Shown: piece after piece, positions 13,411 through 27,295 of the stretch
Numbering within the stretch: position 1 is the first letter of the stretch
How the letters are laid out: every line of letters starts with the position of its first letter
Assembly (NCBI GenBank): GCA_947652115.1
Contig: OX393562.1
Coordinates: forward strand, 5,538,818 to 5,602,817
Origin: Blastomussa wellsi
Taxonomy: Eukaryota; Cnidaria; Anthozoa; Scleractinia; Plerogyridae
Reading direction: 5' to 3'
Length of the DNA: 64,000 nt
Program-made: the position numbers and the translations under genes
Notes under the pieces: model-generated
Told to the model about the DNA's origin: nothing
What the model saw: only the letters and a program-made list of their open reading frames with translations
Database searches by the model: none

Positions 13411-16400
13411 TCATTTTGGCCAATGGAATTTTTTTGTGATGGTTTTCATTGCCTCGTCAAGTTTCTTTTTTCCTGTAAAATTGACCAGTAGTGTACTCTT
13501 CTTTTCACCTGTAACGAACGCATTCAGACATTTTGCGAACTGGGATTCTGAAGATGACTGTTTTTAGCTCCAGTCTGGAATATAGACTGCGCATGCAGAT
13601 TCCAGATGGTACTATTCTCACAAATTTGGATGATACTTGACTAAAAAAGTACCAATCAAATAAGGATAAGCACAAGTTTAGTTTTAAAGAGAACCTTCAC
13701 TCTTTTGAAAAAAATTGACTGTAGTAATGCCTTAATGTCAAATTTTACCGGACGATGGTTTAATAGCAACAAAAAATGGAAAAGTTCATTGCTTTTAAAC
13801 TTCCCGCACGCCGCCATTTTGGATTTGATGACGTGCTTTGGTTGCCGCTATTATTATGTGAAACAACGGGGCAACCACAATACGTTATCAAATCCAAAAT
13901 GGCGGCGCGGGAAATATTTAAAAGCGATAATATTGTCCATTTTTTGTTGCTATTAAATGATAATTCTCGCTTATACGGCAAAATTTGAAATTCAGGTAGT
14001 ACTTCAAGCAAGTCAATGTCAACTTGTCGAAAGAGTGGAGGTTCCTGTTGAAGGGCCATTGTCACAGTTTCCACGTGCGCTCGAACATCTCTTTGTCTAA
14101 CTTCATCCCTTTGTCTCAGCTTTCATACAGAGTCGCTTTGTGTATTACCCTTTGTGAACATCATATTTCCCGTGATGTTCATATGAAAATCCAAGGGACA
14201 TATTCCCGTTTAAAACTTCCACAGATGACCAAATAATCTTTCACCTCAATTTGTATTGCTTTTAAAAGCCTTGTGAGGTTGATGGAAGAGGATTTTAATC
14301 GCATAAATTAACTTTGATTTCTGGTCCGTCGGACCATAAATCAAATCATCACACATGCGTAGAAAAGTGTCAAAGGCCCTTTAAGCAGTTTTAAACACTT
14401 AGTAACATCTTAAACAAAAGCCTGATCTTGGTGGTCATGCTTTCTTGGGTTCTTTGTAGGCAGCTTTTCACGAGGCATAATCTCGAGCAAAAGCCATCAG
14501 TATAAGTATACTATCACCAACAGTCGTTTATATGAGAATTAAAGTGAGTTCATAGTTGCCCCTACCAACTATAATGGGCTAATTATACTGGACAGCCATG
14601 CTTTATATAATGATTATAGCGATTTTTATTTAATATGACCAGGTGCTGAAATTCAAACACATGCAAGGCCTATAAAACACACAAAGATAGAGACTAAGGA
14701 TTCTCAGTATTTAGTGAAAATTAACTAGAAATGCAGTGCATTGACAGATAACAGACGCAGGCAGTTGCACTTCACAAAATAGACGGATAAGAAGAATAAG
14801 CACAATAATTCTCATTATCATTCGATTCATTTTTCCCTCCTTTTCATTGGCCCAGAACCTACTACGTGGCCTACAAAAAACTGCTTACGAATAATGGCCT
14901 GCTCATGCGCATTGGAGTACAACATTGATTTTGCTACAAATAATAATCTGCTCGTGCGCAGTAGTCTCCGATTCCGAGAAAAATGTCAGCTTGTTTTTCA
15001 GAGGTGCGAGAACTGTGTTCGACACATGCAGACTGCAGACATTGCAGACTACAGATTTGCAGACTTGCAGACTACAGATTTGCAGACTGCAGACTTGCAG
15101 GCTCAACAGATTAGTCTCTTTCGACCTCTTCCCATTTCATTTTTAAGTTATTTTTTCATTACTCTCAGTCGGCGAAGGGACGTATGTCGCTATTCAGTGG
15201 ATGGATGGGTGGACGAGCAATGTATGTATTTCACACCAATCAGAATGGAGGTGCTATCGATAACCAATGAAATTGCCGCTTGTATGCAACGTTTAATTTT
15301 GTATCAACAGCTGTTTGGGATTCAAGGGACGGCCATCTTGGGCGGTGTTGGCACGATTTCTCGATTTCCAGCACTCGGTGTTTATGTAGCTTTGACGTCG
15401 AACATTGTGTGTGGGCTTTAAGAGGAGAAGCGTTCGGAAATTTTCATGGTGGTGAAGAAGGTACGAGGATGTGAAGTTTTACATGCTGCGAGCAGTCTGC
15501 TTAGGCGGATTTGGGTTGAGGGATTGTTTCTTATTCGCGGTTAGTTGTGAATAAGAGCCGTGTTGAATTTTAAAATGTTTCTAATTTGAGCAACGATAGC
15601 TTTAATTTTGATTAAAATTGAAGTTGCGGATGTGCCCAGTTTGCTATAATTCTCGGTGATGAGTTGTTTGAAATCAGTAGAGCAGTGAGGGATCATACAT
15701 GATCAGAGACTTTGCTTCAGGACATAGTAGATGTCATACGGCCTTTTTAAAATAATTTGAAGTAGAAGAGGCCACATACATAAGAACGCAGAGTACAGTA
15801 ATTCCGGAGAAACAGAAATACCAGCTCTGGTAAACATGGATTTTCGGCACAAATTTCGTAACAACCAGGGAACAATATACAACTACGTTTTATAAATCCT
15901 TTCAAAAGATATATTTTTTCCATTTGATCCGTTTGTTTTTCGAGAAAATGCTTTGGTGCGTGTTAAATAAATCACGAAATATGACCCTTTGTTGAAAATC
16001 AGCGATGTTGAAAAACAAAGTATCATGCTACAACATTTGTCAAAAAAAAAACAAAAGTGTCATATTAAAAATAAACAAAATTATCTTGTTACCGCTGTCA
16101 AGAAGAGGCTATTCTTGGTTTTCACGTGACGTCACAAAAAAACTAAAATTAAAAATTTTGAGTTTTCAACTTATTCAGGTAAAAGTCATTTTTAAACATA
16201 TATCTACTGGCCTGCTTTAAGCTCGGTAGACGGCTTTGTTTTGAAAATAAAACAGTTTGAATTTCAGATTTTTCATAATGCGTCCAATCGGCATTGTTTC
16301 TGGGTAACATGTTACGTGCGCGAAAATATCGAAGTGTCTATACGAATGTTTTCAAGTTTAACAAAGAGAAGAAACGTTTTGAGAGGGCCAAAGTAAACTC

Positions 16401-16544
16401 CAGATGTTTCCACTGGTTTCCGGCCGCTATGTTGGAGTCCCTCAGAGGGGCTCCAACATGGCGTCTCTAGACTAAACACTATAATTTTCAGTGACACACT
16501 TTGCCGAATTCTCTACTTGCACAATACCATAATACACCGCTTCC

Positions 16545-16575
<31 letters not shown>

Positions 16576-19500
16576 AAATTGCATATGAATTGTTTTAGAT
16601 TTCCCTTGGGACATCTTCATGTCCCAGGAGAAATTGTAAACAATGACTATGCAAATTTTTGGGGGGTAAAAAAGGTGTATAATGGGATTTGTGCAAGTAG
16701 AGAATAACTCGAGTTCGGAATATCGTACATCCCTGAAACTTTGGCACGTTGTTTATTTATAACTTTTCTACTATATTTCAATTTCTTGACTAAATTTATT
16801 GAATGGTAAGCGATTTTATTTCTTACGCGCGTGAAACTTGCGTGATACTTGCGTCACGTGAATACCATTTATAAAGAATAACGTGTCGTGTTAAAGAAGA
16901 GAGTTTGATATTCTATGTTGCCCGGGACTAGACGCTTAAAACAATTCCCCACCCCCGGCCGGAAGGACTGGACTTGTCCCGGGGATTGCCCGGGGGGGAG
17001 GGGATGGTTACAGGTAGAATTGAACCACTCATTATGTTTGCGCTCATATCCAGTGAAAACCTGTATTGATTTGACATAATTATTCCAAACCATTGAGAGG
17101 TTTAAACCTCAGATCCAGACCCCAGCAGCATTTTTTGGCTTTGCTTACCAAACCCAAAAGTTCATTCGAAAAAAGCGCACAAGACGCACAGTGATATGGA
17201 ACAACTGCAACAACTTTCCCTCTTGTTATTTTCTTACCTGATACATTACATGCGTTGCCCTCACAGCATGTAACCTCGCACGACGTAACGGTGTCATGAA
17301 TCTCGTTTACCCCTTCTTCAATGTAACCACATTGTATTTCCTCGTCGCAATCATCGTGAGTCGACCGGCTGCAGTTCCATACAGTAAAATTGATATTGGA
17401 TTTTAAAGTAACTTCTAAGGTCCCGCACCCGTCGTCATCCACCTCTGGACACTCCGTCACTCCACTGTCCCTGCAGTATGGGTCTCTATCTGGGTAATAC
17501 GTGCAGTCCTTCACCTGGCAGCTCATGCTGGAAGTGTTAGGGATGGCTGCCAAACCATAAAGGACCAACAAGCACTACAAAGGTTAACGTCGATAGATCG
17601 ATTAGTCAATCAACCAATCATGTAATCAATAAATCAAATTGATTAATGAAAATTTCAGCCGTCAGGTCACGAGATCGATAAAATTCAATCGTGCCACAGT
17701 CCGAAATTAATGGGCTATATGATCCGGTATCAAACTTTTGGTTAGGATTTTGCAGAACAATAAGTTAAGCTTTCACTCCTTTTATGGCCTTTTCTATTGT
17801 TTGAAGGAAAGGGTTTCTATTGTTCGCAAGACAAAGGTTAGGAATCACCGACGCGTAGCCAGTTCACCGAGCGCGAAATTCAAATATCTTCGGAAGCGAT
17901 AAGTGTTACAAACACTGCCTTTGTGGGGGAGGGTGTTGTAACGATTGTTGCAGCTTGGACCCATCCAAAGGGGGTGGGTTGGGGAAGTTTGTGACAAGAA
18001 GAGCGAGGTCTGGACAGTAACCAAGCGAAAAATTACGCACAATAGTTTCAATAAAACTTTTCGAACACTCATGAACCATTACAAAAAAAAAAAATCCGTG
18101 GGTGTCGTGATCTACTGGGAAGAGCAGTGGCGCTTTCGCAATCAAACTTGGAAGTTACATTTGTATTTGACTAACAAACGGCTAGTTCACAGTCGAATCA
18201 TTTAAGTGTCTGTTAAGTTGGCACGTTATCATGGTAAGAACTTTAACAGTGAATCAAAGTTCAAATCCTCCGCTTTTCCCTTTCGCTCCTTTTCCTTAAC
18301 TCCATTTATAACGTGCAAAGCGATTATAAAATTTGACGCCGTCTTCAAATATACAGCCACTGGCGCAATGAATACGAAAGAAAATATGTTGTCCGCAAGC
18401 CGAAGGGAACAAAGGAAGTGTGATTTCACACTTTTATACGTTTGAGTGACCTCACTTTTCGGACGGGGCACATAAAGTTATAAAGAACATAATTATTTTT
18501 CCTTCGTCTCGCGCGCAAAGCTTAGCACTCTAACAGTGAAACAAGGCTCTATCCCTCCACTTTTCCCCTTCCCTCGTTTTCGTTAACGCCAATTTGACGC
18601 CGTCTTCAAATATACAGCCACTGGCGCAATGAATACGAAAGAAAATATGTTGTCCGCAAGCCGAAGGGAACAAAGGAAGTGTGATTTCACACTTTTTTAC
18701 GTTTGAGTGACCTCACTTTTCGGACGGTGCACATAAAGTTTTATGTGCGCGAAACGAACGATAAATGCTCTTTCAAACTATCTGCGCTTTCCAAAAAGCG
18801 ACATCGCTCAAACGTTTTAAGGTGTGAAATCACACTTTCTTTGTTCCTGAGGCGTGACAACAACAGCGTCGTTTCTTTTACATTTCTTGCGTCAGTGGCT
18901 AAAGACACGCACGCAGTGTTCTTTCCTTTCTTTTCATAAAGAGCCGATTTCCAGGATCAGGTCTTTTTTTGCCTGCCCCAGTTTATTTTAAAACGGCGTC
19001 GCGCGGGCAAAGAAAAAAATTAAAACAAAACAAATTTAACGCGAATGGAAAACTGATCGCTCCCGGCATTCGGAGAACGCTTGCTCGCAATAACATGACT
19101 GAAATAAATTCCGTTCACTGATAAAGTACGTCGTAAGGATTTCATGCATATTTTCTTTATTTTCTGTGTGCTGGAGTTGGGCGATACACGGTAGGACTGG
19201 ACGTGTAACTCAACATCTTTTCGACAGACGCTTCATGCATTTACTAACTCACTCCCTGCTAGTCTGTCTGTGTTTTCCCTAGTAGGCTCCCGTGGGGAAC
19301 AAAATGTCATCACTGAAAATTTGCGAACTGGATCCGACTTAACCCGAGTCTAAGTTCGCGTCACCGAACAGAAAAATCCCTAAGCGGGACAGATAACAAA
19401 AGCTTCATTGTCTTAAAAAATCCTAACCAAGACAATAGGCAAAGTTTGATACGGCGGTGACAAATTTTAACCATGCCTGTGGGTAAAATGAAGATAATAG

Positions 19501-21048
19501 TTTTGTAAGAGGGATTCACTTCCGTAACGGATTTACTTCCGTTTTCTAACCATCGTTCACAGTTAACCTGTTGTTGCGACTGTCCATTACTTATGACGTT
19601 GACAAAGCAATGGCACCTTTTACGCCTTTGGAGACACTGCAGTTCAAAGATTAATATGATGATGATAACGATACGGACAGCAGTCGTTTTTCTGCGTTTA
19701 AGATTTAAGGAACAACCGTTGGGAAATATTATTTTGAAAGTATTTCATGAAAATGAACTTTATCGACTTACGCCATAAAAAATACGCCATTAGAAAAAGC
19801 TTCATAGACAACAACAATTTATAATCCAGCGCCCTAAGTGAGACCATCTTCTGATATCTTCCCAGACTGCCTTTGTCAATCTTCTGGTATTGTCGTTTGT
19901 TTACGTATAATTATAACCATCAGACTGTGCAAGACAGGTGTGCAGTGGAGGATCATCGCTCTCTTGAGGCACATGAACGAAAGCAAATGAGAGTTTCTGG
20001 TTGTTTTCTGCTAACCCAATACCATATTTGAAGTCGGGAAAGACTGGTCGAAACAAAACAGTTCTGTTCGACGGCAATTAAAATAAGGGCGGCGCTTATT
20101 TTGCGAATTCAGTTTTACCTACACCCTAAACCGCAAACTGCAACTGGCATGGTGACGCATAAGTGTCACATAACCATGCCCTGGCGCCACGTTTGAAGTT
20201 CTTAACGCTTGTTTTCGGAAGCAAGAAGTAGGTTTTCGTGTGTCGAAATAGTGATGTTGGTTGTGGAAGGTAAACTAGCAGAATTCGCAGAAGAATGCAA
20301 AGCTAAATGTAAGCTATTTATTTCGTATAAATTACGATCATTTACTGTAGAAAAATGAACTGTATTCATGTAAAGGCTAGTTTCGGTTTGTCAGTGTGCT
20401 TTTCTTGGTGCAATCTTTTAGCGGCTTTCAGAACTGATAATTCCGTTTAAGTCTGTTTGTTTGTTGTTTGGTTTTGTTTTCTCTTTCTTTACCGAGTCAT
20501 TCTAAGTATCTAGAGAGGATGGAAAAGAATTATTAGTTCACGTGCATTGCTCTCGCTGTAAATTTGCTCGAGGTAGAAAAACGTTCAGCTAAAGCTGGTA
20601 TGGAGTTGAGAATACCGCAACTGCCAAAGACCTAACCAAAAAGTGCTGTTTGTGGTTTGCCGAGTTAAATGAGAAAACCTCTAGATAAATGTCTCGAATA
20701 TTTCTTTAATCATTGACAACAATTATGGTAAATCATTTGCAAATAATCTGTTCAACAGAAACATTTCTAATTTTTTGAATGTCTCTTTTTTGCTGAGACA
20801 GAACGTAGAAACATTGTTATATATTAAGGAAAACAAGTTCTGAAGGCAAGAATGGTGTTTTTACCGCCCTGGTCCTTCATTCTTATAACCCTCGGCAAAA
20901 TACCAAATTATTCTTGCTGAGTGCAGCAGCGTTTGTTTATTACCGTCTGCGGCGTTTAGACGAAGGCAGCAGTTAATCAAATTAATACCATGTACAAAGA
21001 ATGGAGTGTTTATATACTTACAGTGGCGAAGACAATTCTGGGATACAT
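13411..21048 (-). CDS. Ly6 gene B: secreted Ly6/uPAR-like three-finger protein, 3 exons
   Basis: Exons are 21048-21022 (27 nt), 17574-17238 (337 nt) and 13508-13411 (98 nt), about 153 aa, minus strand. Exon 1 codes MYPRIVFAT, and exon 2 completes a hydrophobic signal peptide. The 12-Cys domain follows, with an acidic D.D.GCGTL stretch, a WNC.RS..DDC motif carrying a possible N-glycosylation site, and a terminal TCCEG.ACN. Exon 2 ends in phase 1 (donor GTAAGA). Exon 3 codes a Lys-rich tail ending KKFHWPK and TGA. Phases and exon lengths match gene D, including an identical 337-nt domain exon, so the two are recent paralogues in a segmental duplication. The introns are large because of inserted MITEs and local repeats. 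No GPI signal or TM segment is visible, so a soluble secreted product is inferred. Confidence 0.87.
13739..13987. mobile_element. Foldback MITE in intron 2 of Ly6 gene B
   Basis: CAAATTTTACCGGACGATGG on the left pairs with the inverse of CAAATTTTGCCGTATAAGCG. Inner arms AACAAAAAATGG and CGCCGCCATTTTGGATTTGA also have inverted partners. Confidence 0.8.
15025..15105. repeat. Minisatellite, TGCAGACT-type units
   Basis: About nine tandem variants of TGCAGACT(ACAGATT) in intron 2 of gene B. They stay in phase with a 175-codon ORF (14894-15421) but give only low-complexity Leu-Gln-Thr repeats. Confidence 0.8.
16508..16705. mobile_element. Foldback MITE family B, copy 1
   Basis: Terminal inverted repeats ATTCTCTACTTGCACAA..., with an inner palindrome around TTGGGACATCTTCATGTCCC. 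A poly-C run has expanded in the left arm. It lies in intron 2 of Ly6 gene B. Confidence 0.8.
18230..18950. repeat. Tandem duplication plus inverted third unit in intron 1 of gene B
   Basis: Units 18230-18480 and 18518-18745 are near-identical over ATTTGACGCCGTCTTCAAAT through AGTGACCTCACTTTTCGGAC. A diverged inverted copy follows at about 18780-18930 (GGTGTGAAATCACACTTTCT). Every ORF here is repeated, so none is taken as coding. Confidence 0.75.
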
Positions 21049-21304
21049 TATCACAAGGCAACACCTTTCGTTCGTGGATCGTGGGAACTGAAAACATTTA
21101 AGATTGTTTAAGGAGGCTGGAAAGAATTTCCCAATGTTAAAGTGCTTGTAAAACGATCCAGGATTACAGAAAAGTTCTTAAGACCATTCAGGCAAAGTAT
21201 GAATAGATTAAGAACTCGGTTATTGTTCCACTTGATAATTTTTGCCCAAACTTTTCTATTTGAATCTGCATATTGAATATTAATCGCAAGCAAAAATCAA
21301 GGAA

Positions 21305-21585
21305 GATCACCGAGTACATTTTCACGTTCCATTTCCGGTTTCGCGGATTTCAGTTGAAGCGTGCTTTAGATCCTAAGCTGACGCGAGCTTTTAAAGAACG
21401 CGCGCGCAGCTGAATTGTCTTTCGAGCATCCTGGAGGCTCTTTCATTGCACGCGCCAGCTGTGGATACAAATTTCCAGTAAACATACGCGCGCTATATCT
21501 GATGTCGACTAAACCGGAAATGAAACGTGCAGTGCGAAAAACATTTTTTTTTTTATTTCGAAAATTAACTCGGTGACCTACCTTG
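21305..21585. repeat. Imperfect inverted repeat near gene B exon 1
   Basis: Left arm around 21306-21350 (TCACCGAGTAC, CATTTCCGGTTT) and inverted right arm around 21505-21585 (AACCGGAAATG, TTAACTCGGTGA). A degenerate foldback element is likely. Confidence 0.5.
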
Positions 21586-22199
21586 ATTTTTTGCATGCGG
21601 TTAATAGAAAAGTTTGAGCAAAAACTGTGTTGCGGAGTTTCTTGTAATTTATAAAACGCCTTTTTAATAGAGCTAAATTTCCACAACACAGATTTTCCTA
21701 ACACTGGCAGACAAAATACGGAATTAAGGGAGCTTTTAAATAACGAAATAAAAATGGCAGGTCACCGACTTAGTTTTAAAAATAATTGGCAAAACTGAAA
21801 TTTGGGGGTTCTTTTGTCACTCTCAAGGTGTTGCCATGGTAACCGGCATGATTTCATAAACCTTAAAATTAAACAAATTATATTTCACTCTAATCAAAAA
21901 TTCTAGTTTAAACCTGAATTAATCAGGGTTCATAACAATGCTCGCACTTCCCTTCAACACTGCAAGCATTCTGATAGTCTTCAGTGGCTTTTTCTCCAAA
22001 CATTTTTTAGGAATTCTAAACAATATTTTTGCAATTATTATTTTACGAACTCGTTTAATTATGATATTCTCTTGGATGTGACATTGACATAAGAAGTAAA
22101 TAAAGAAGCCTGTTTATCCGGCTGAGCTTCGAGAAAGTTTAACTTTCCTTGACTGACTATGTTTTGTCCTTTAAATAAAGATCCCTTCATTACTAAATC

Positions 22200-22430
22200 A
22201 ACAATTAATAGACTAATGTATACTCCAATGCTTTAGCACAAACTTATATTCACCTTTTTGAGGACGTACCTGACCAGAATACTTCCAAGAATGAATAGAA
22301 ATGCATTGCCATATACACTATATAATTTTTAGAGAAATTCCGTCACTGTCACGTCTTGGAGGCACGTAAAATATTCAATAATAAAAGCTAAAAGCTTTCA
22401 TGGTACACCTTCAGGCTAAGTTAAATATAT
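22200..22430 (-). promoter_or_regulatory. Conserved upstream block of gene B, candidate 5'UTR exon ending at 22255
   Basis: This block lies 1.2 kb upstream of gene B and is conserved at the matching place upstream of gene D (38550-38720). Both copies keep an A-rich exon end followed by a GT donor (GTGAAT here, GTTAGT at gene D) at the same alignment point. They also share a stretch around CTGAAGGTGTAC further upstream. The reading frames of the two copies do not agree, which favours a noncoding leader exon over coding sequence. This is inference from comparison; no transcript data. Confidence 0.4.
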
Positions 22431-25400
22431 ATTTTGTTTCATCTAGATCAGTCTATGAAATGTGTAATCATTTAGTAAGTACACCCCTTCGAGCGGCTGG
22501 TAAATTGATGGATGATGCCTGAGGGTGAAAGATCACCACCAAAATAAACAGTTGACCAAGAAGTGACGCTTTCAGGGCAACTTCGAAATTTTGATAACCT
22601 CTTCGGCCGAGAGCAATATCCTCCATTATAACAGCAAGCCAGCAGGAAATGGGTTTGTTTATTTTACATAACCCTTAACAACGCACTTCATCACTATAAG
22701 AAAATAAAAAACCTACACAAATAATTACGGCGAAACTGCGGTTGAAATAAACGAAAGTTGGTTGGTTTGTTTATTTTTTTTTTTCTCAAGACGGAATTGG
22801 AAGAGGTGACTGTTCCTTTGTTTTTATCTACTACATAAAATCGGCTGACGGATGCCAAGTTGAGCGTGGTATATTGTCTGATACCCACCCTCCGATTTTC
22901 TACCGGGTGAGATGAACAGATTCAACCAATGACCACCAATGGAGTGTGCAGAAATTACTCGGTGTTATAAATATTTTTTTTTTGAGTTAAGATACGAGAG
23001 GATTTACACGGTACTCTTTACCTCTTAAATAACATTCCTTGACGTTTTCGCAATTTGGCCGTTATTCGTAAGAGAGAGGATGCCGCGGATCGGCGAAAGC
23101 TTGTTTAAGGCTTCATTTGAATTTAATTTTATAATTGTACTTAAATTGCAATGCCACTGAAGGACAATAGACAAAGATTAAGGTAATCTATACGTCCGAA
23201 AAATTTGTATCTCTCTTTCGTAAAGGTGAAGTTGCGGATAGTTACAAGGTCTCTGAAAATAATCATCAATACATGTATCAATGCGTAGCTGATGCATTTG
23301 TTGAACTTCGATTTAAAATTGCCGCAATACTTCAGCCTAGCTAATTTTACGCGATCGAAGGAATCAAGTGAACGATCTCGCAAAGACGACAAGAAGTTGC
23401 TCTCTTTGTTTCTTCGTCTTGTGCTTTTGCTTCTAGCCTATCTTCAAGTTTAAATCCAAAGTTTTTGTCTACATTTTCCCATTTATAACCAAGCCTGATT
23501 TTTCTTTCCCAATACTGACTATTTGCCCTGCTTAAAGTGAAACCTGTTCTTCGAAGTTTGCTGTTTGCCAGTACGCACCTCAACGGTTTTCCCACGTCAA
23601 AACGCTAAACGAAACCTGATTGGTTGAAATTCATCGGATGATGATACGTGGACCAATCAGCTTCAGGGCCGTCAATTTGGCCGCGTATTCCGCCCTTTGT
23701 TCCACGAGAAACCTAATGGTCTAACTATATCGACAATAATGTCAATTAGCTGAAGCGAAGCATCCGACCGGTATGACCTTGAGCCCGGAACCCTCTTAGT
23801 TTTCATGCTTGGCGATTAAAACCTTGAGGCGGCACCATGGATTGTCTTGTAAATCTTTCACGATTACTTCACCCGTTATTGCCTGAAGCTTTTAAACTGC
23901 GGTGTCAAAAACTTAATTTTATTCTCGCCGTCAAACAGTGTGGTAAAGGTTATTTGGCTTAGTAAATTTTACCCGCCTTACCATAACCCTAAAAAATTAG
24001 TATGATATAAAATAATCCAAATTAGCATAATTATAAACACTTAGTAACAGAGTGAGACACATATTTCGATCTTACAGCTAGTGCAGCTTTAGTCCGTCCG
24101 ACGTAAAGCATTCTTTAAAAAAATGAAACTTCATTCCATGCGCTCCGTATGGTACTCTCAATGGTTTAAATAACAGACCCATTGTAAAATTTGTAAAGCA
24201 GGGCTTTATTCTGAAAAAAATTACGACTATCAGAAGACTAAAAACAGCGTGTCAACACAAAATACTGTGGTAACTTCTTAGCGTTAGCAGGTATTCACTT
24301 TGCGACTTACCTCAGTCTATTACGAGCTTCAAAGATAATTTAAGAAGGCGTATATTTTAACTAAGAGTGGATTCCTGCATGATTTTTAATCGCTCTCAAA
24401 ACACTAAGGCCTAGCAACGAGTGATGAGTCTTTGACTTTAGCAAGGATTGGATCACCTCAATTGTTCTTTGAGCGAAGTTTTTAAAACGACGACCAGGCG
24501 GTAGATAGGCCTCAGTTATAATCAAAAGTGGGATAGTACTAGATGTCGTGACCAAAGATGAGAATTACATGAGATCTACTGAAGAAAAGTTTGCGAATTA
24601 AGAGTTTCAAAGTGTTCTCGAGCGCTGTAACGCTTTTAGAAGCCAGTCTAACGTTGCCTAAAAGAAGCATGACATTGTCCTGTCGTGTTTTTTTAATCAA
24701 GCGAACCAGCAAACGAATACCTATAACGAACCTTTAACCTTGCTGCTTGCGTTCATAGGGGACTCTAAAGTGGTCTCATTCAGTAACCAACCAATTAGGA
24801 GCGAGGTGCGCGATAAGCGCACCATGACGTTAACTTTATCACCTTTCCTATCCGATCCTAACAGAAAGGTCTTAATCTTGTTCATATTAAAAATTCGTTC
24901 ATGGGCCTAAACTGTAAACAGTTTTCAATAGCTTTTACTATATAGAAAAAGAGTTGCCGGGAATACTGTATTTGATGAACTGTATTGACCAACGAGTGAT
25001 TCACGGCTGGCCAAATGTCGCTTTTAAAGTAATAATTTTCAACACGTTTTATAAACAAAACCAAGCGCGGCACGCTGCGCCGTGAAGGATAGAATAGTCC
25101 AAGTGATGACCATGTCACTTTAGTTAAATAAAAATCATCTATGAGCCTCTATGACCTCTTAATAAAAGGTTCAGACAGAATAATGACCAAGGTCCGTGGC
25201 CTAAACATTGGTTTAGCCAATATTCACACTTCTTAACATGGTTTTAGCGATGACCTGGTAATCTTCAGTTCAGGCACTAAATTCGCTACAAATTCATTAC
25301 ACACATGGAAATATGAAAGGACGTTGATCCCTTAGGGTCGTACTCTACGTTGACTTTGGAAGCTTTCGGAAGATTACCTGTTATCGCTCGAGGGCCCGAA

Positions 25401-27295
25401 TTACCAATTCATGTCAGTGTTTATATTCAAAAGGCTTCTCGGTGCAAGGTCATATAGTTAAAGCGATTCTAGCTGTTGAGAAGGATTTTTTCCTTACGAA
25501 AGAGACAGAGAGGAATATCAAAATGTGAGTGATACTTAGTCTACATTTGTTTCGCACTGGATAAATTAAACTCATAGTTACGTACACCCAGGTAAATAAG
25601 GAACGCAAATTAAGAACCTGATTTTGTTATCACAGCAAAGCTACTAGTCAGAAGGATGAAATTTCCAAGTCTCGTAAATCAGCACGGTGGCCATTTTTTT
25701 GGTTCATTTACATTAAAACTAGTTTGTAATTCCTATATAAACGGGTTGAATTTATTAAGTACAAACGTAGCATGTCAAGGATGATAACCGTTTCCAGTGA
25801 TTGTAGCTCTGTTATCAGCCAGAGAAAGTTTTAGAACATTTCCATGACGCCTCATATGAGGTCTGTACTCACGATCGAGGTCAAGATTCTCCCATACAGA
25901 CCGACTAAACTCGGTTAATAAGATGTTTATTATATGGCCAAACGGAAACTTAAATTTGCTTAACGACTGTGCTTCGTTCTCGCTGACATTTTGTTTGCGA
26001 ACGGCGATGAGCTGAACTTTGGTCGTATCTTTACGTTCTATTCTTGTCAATCTTTTTCAATTTTCCATTTAGTATTTTTAGACCAAAAGGAGACAATGTG
26101 TTCCTGTTTTGTTTGTAACTTTCTGACCCCAAAATGCAACCGGTCTAGATGCCGGCCTAGATGGGAAAATCTAGACCGCGGTCAATATCGATTTTAGCCA
26201 ATCAAATTGGTGAATTCGCTAGTTTCCAATCCACGTGAGACACGGCCATATAATAAGTATAATCCAACCAAAATGACTGCATTATATTCTCATTTTAGTC
26301 TCAGAAATCGTCTTGTTATTTTGTTTGCATAACAGAGAAAAAAGAAAAGCAACTTTTTCTACTTTTAATTACATAAATGTAAGACACGAAGACCAAGCAT
26401 GTGCCTAGGAGCTCTTTACATGCCACCTGTAAGTGCTTGAAGGTATGAACACCTCAAAAAGTCACATATGCTACTACTTAGGGTGTGAAGGAATTTAACA
26501 TATATTCCCCATTTAGATAAAGTCGATAAGCTGGTAAGGCTTTCTGCGTGGAGCTTAAAATGTATTAGAGGTGACGATTAAAAATGTATTATATGACGAC
26601 TAAAATAAGCTAAGACGGCTCCACGATCAGCGGTTTTCGCCAGGTGAGACTCTGTGGAAATTAAATTTCTGGGTTCCGATTGTTATGCGCAAACCCAAGC
26701 CCAAAACAGAAGTCCTCCTTCACGATCACTCGTTCAAGAAACGAAATTTTGAAATTTTGATAATTCAAATGCTTTCAAGTGCTTCTTGAAAAAGGACAGC
26801 TCGACGACAAATAATGTTTCGCGTGACCGGCCAGATAAAACCAAAAAGATTCACTTCGGTGAACCTTACAGTGGCAACATCTAACAGAAGCTACAGGTAG
26901 GTATAGTTCTCAGGGGATGATTTCTTGGCCATATGTTCTATGCTTCCTCACACAGGGATCGGAACGCACTAGTCGTCAATCTCTTCGAAGAAGATATAGA
27001 GAATATTACATGGCCACTGTAGATACGAAATTTCTCTTTGAGTGTTGGAAGATAATTCACGAGTGAGCGAAGCGGACGAGTGAAATATGTTCCAACACGT
27101 GGTCAGCGGAAACTTTCTTACTACTTATTTATTTGTTTATTTGTCTATACTTTTACTTGTCATTGAAGTAATGTTAAAATGTTGATATCTAGAACTTGGG
27201 CTATCTCAGGGTCTTATGGTCCTCAACATTTTACCAAATGATCTTTTCTTCCAGCATTGCCTACCAAAGAAACAATACAGATTATCTGTGTCAAA
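22431..27295. other. Intergenic stretch between Ly6 genes B and C (divergent pair)
   Basis: Promoter sequence for gene C and upstream sequence for gene B are expected here. A block at 23290-23390 (GGAATCAAGTGAACGAT) recurs at 30550-30630. Repeat E copy 1 lies at 25857-26260. A GAGCGAAGCGGACGAGTGA motif of a dispersed repeat is at 27060. No gene is recognised. Confidence 0.5.
25857..26260. repeat. Dispersed repeat family E, copy 1
   Basis: About 400 bp shared with 46156-46545, including GAGGTCTGTACTCACGA, TTATTATATGGCC near the left and GGCCATATAATAA near the right (short inverted ends), and CAACCGGTCTAGATGCCGG. Confidence 0.8.

Larger units (their letters stand above)
11440..24000. repeat. 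Segmental duplication, copy 1 (contains Ly6 gene B)
   Basis: Blocks matching copy 2 in order and orientation are 11443-11870, gene B exons 3, 2 and 1, 22200-22430 and 23780-24000. Matching blocks in copy 2 are 33370-33800, gene D exons, 38550-38720 and 40040-40320. Copy 1 is about 12.6 kb against about 7 kb, the excess being mostly MITEs and local repeats. Confidence 0.75.
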
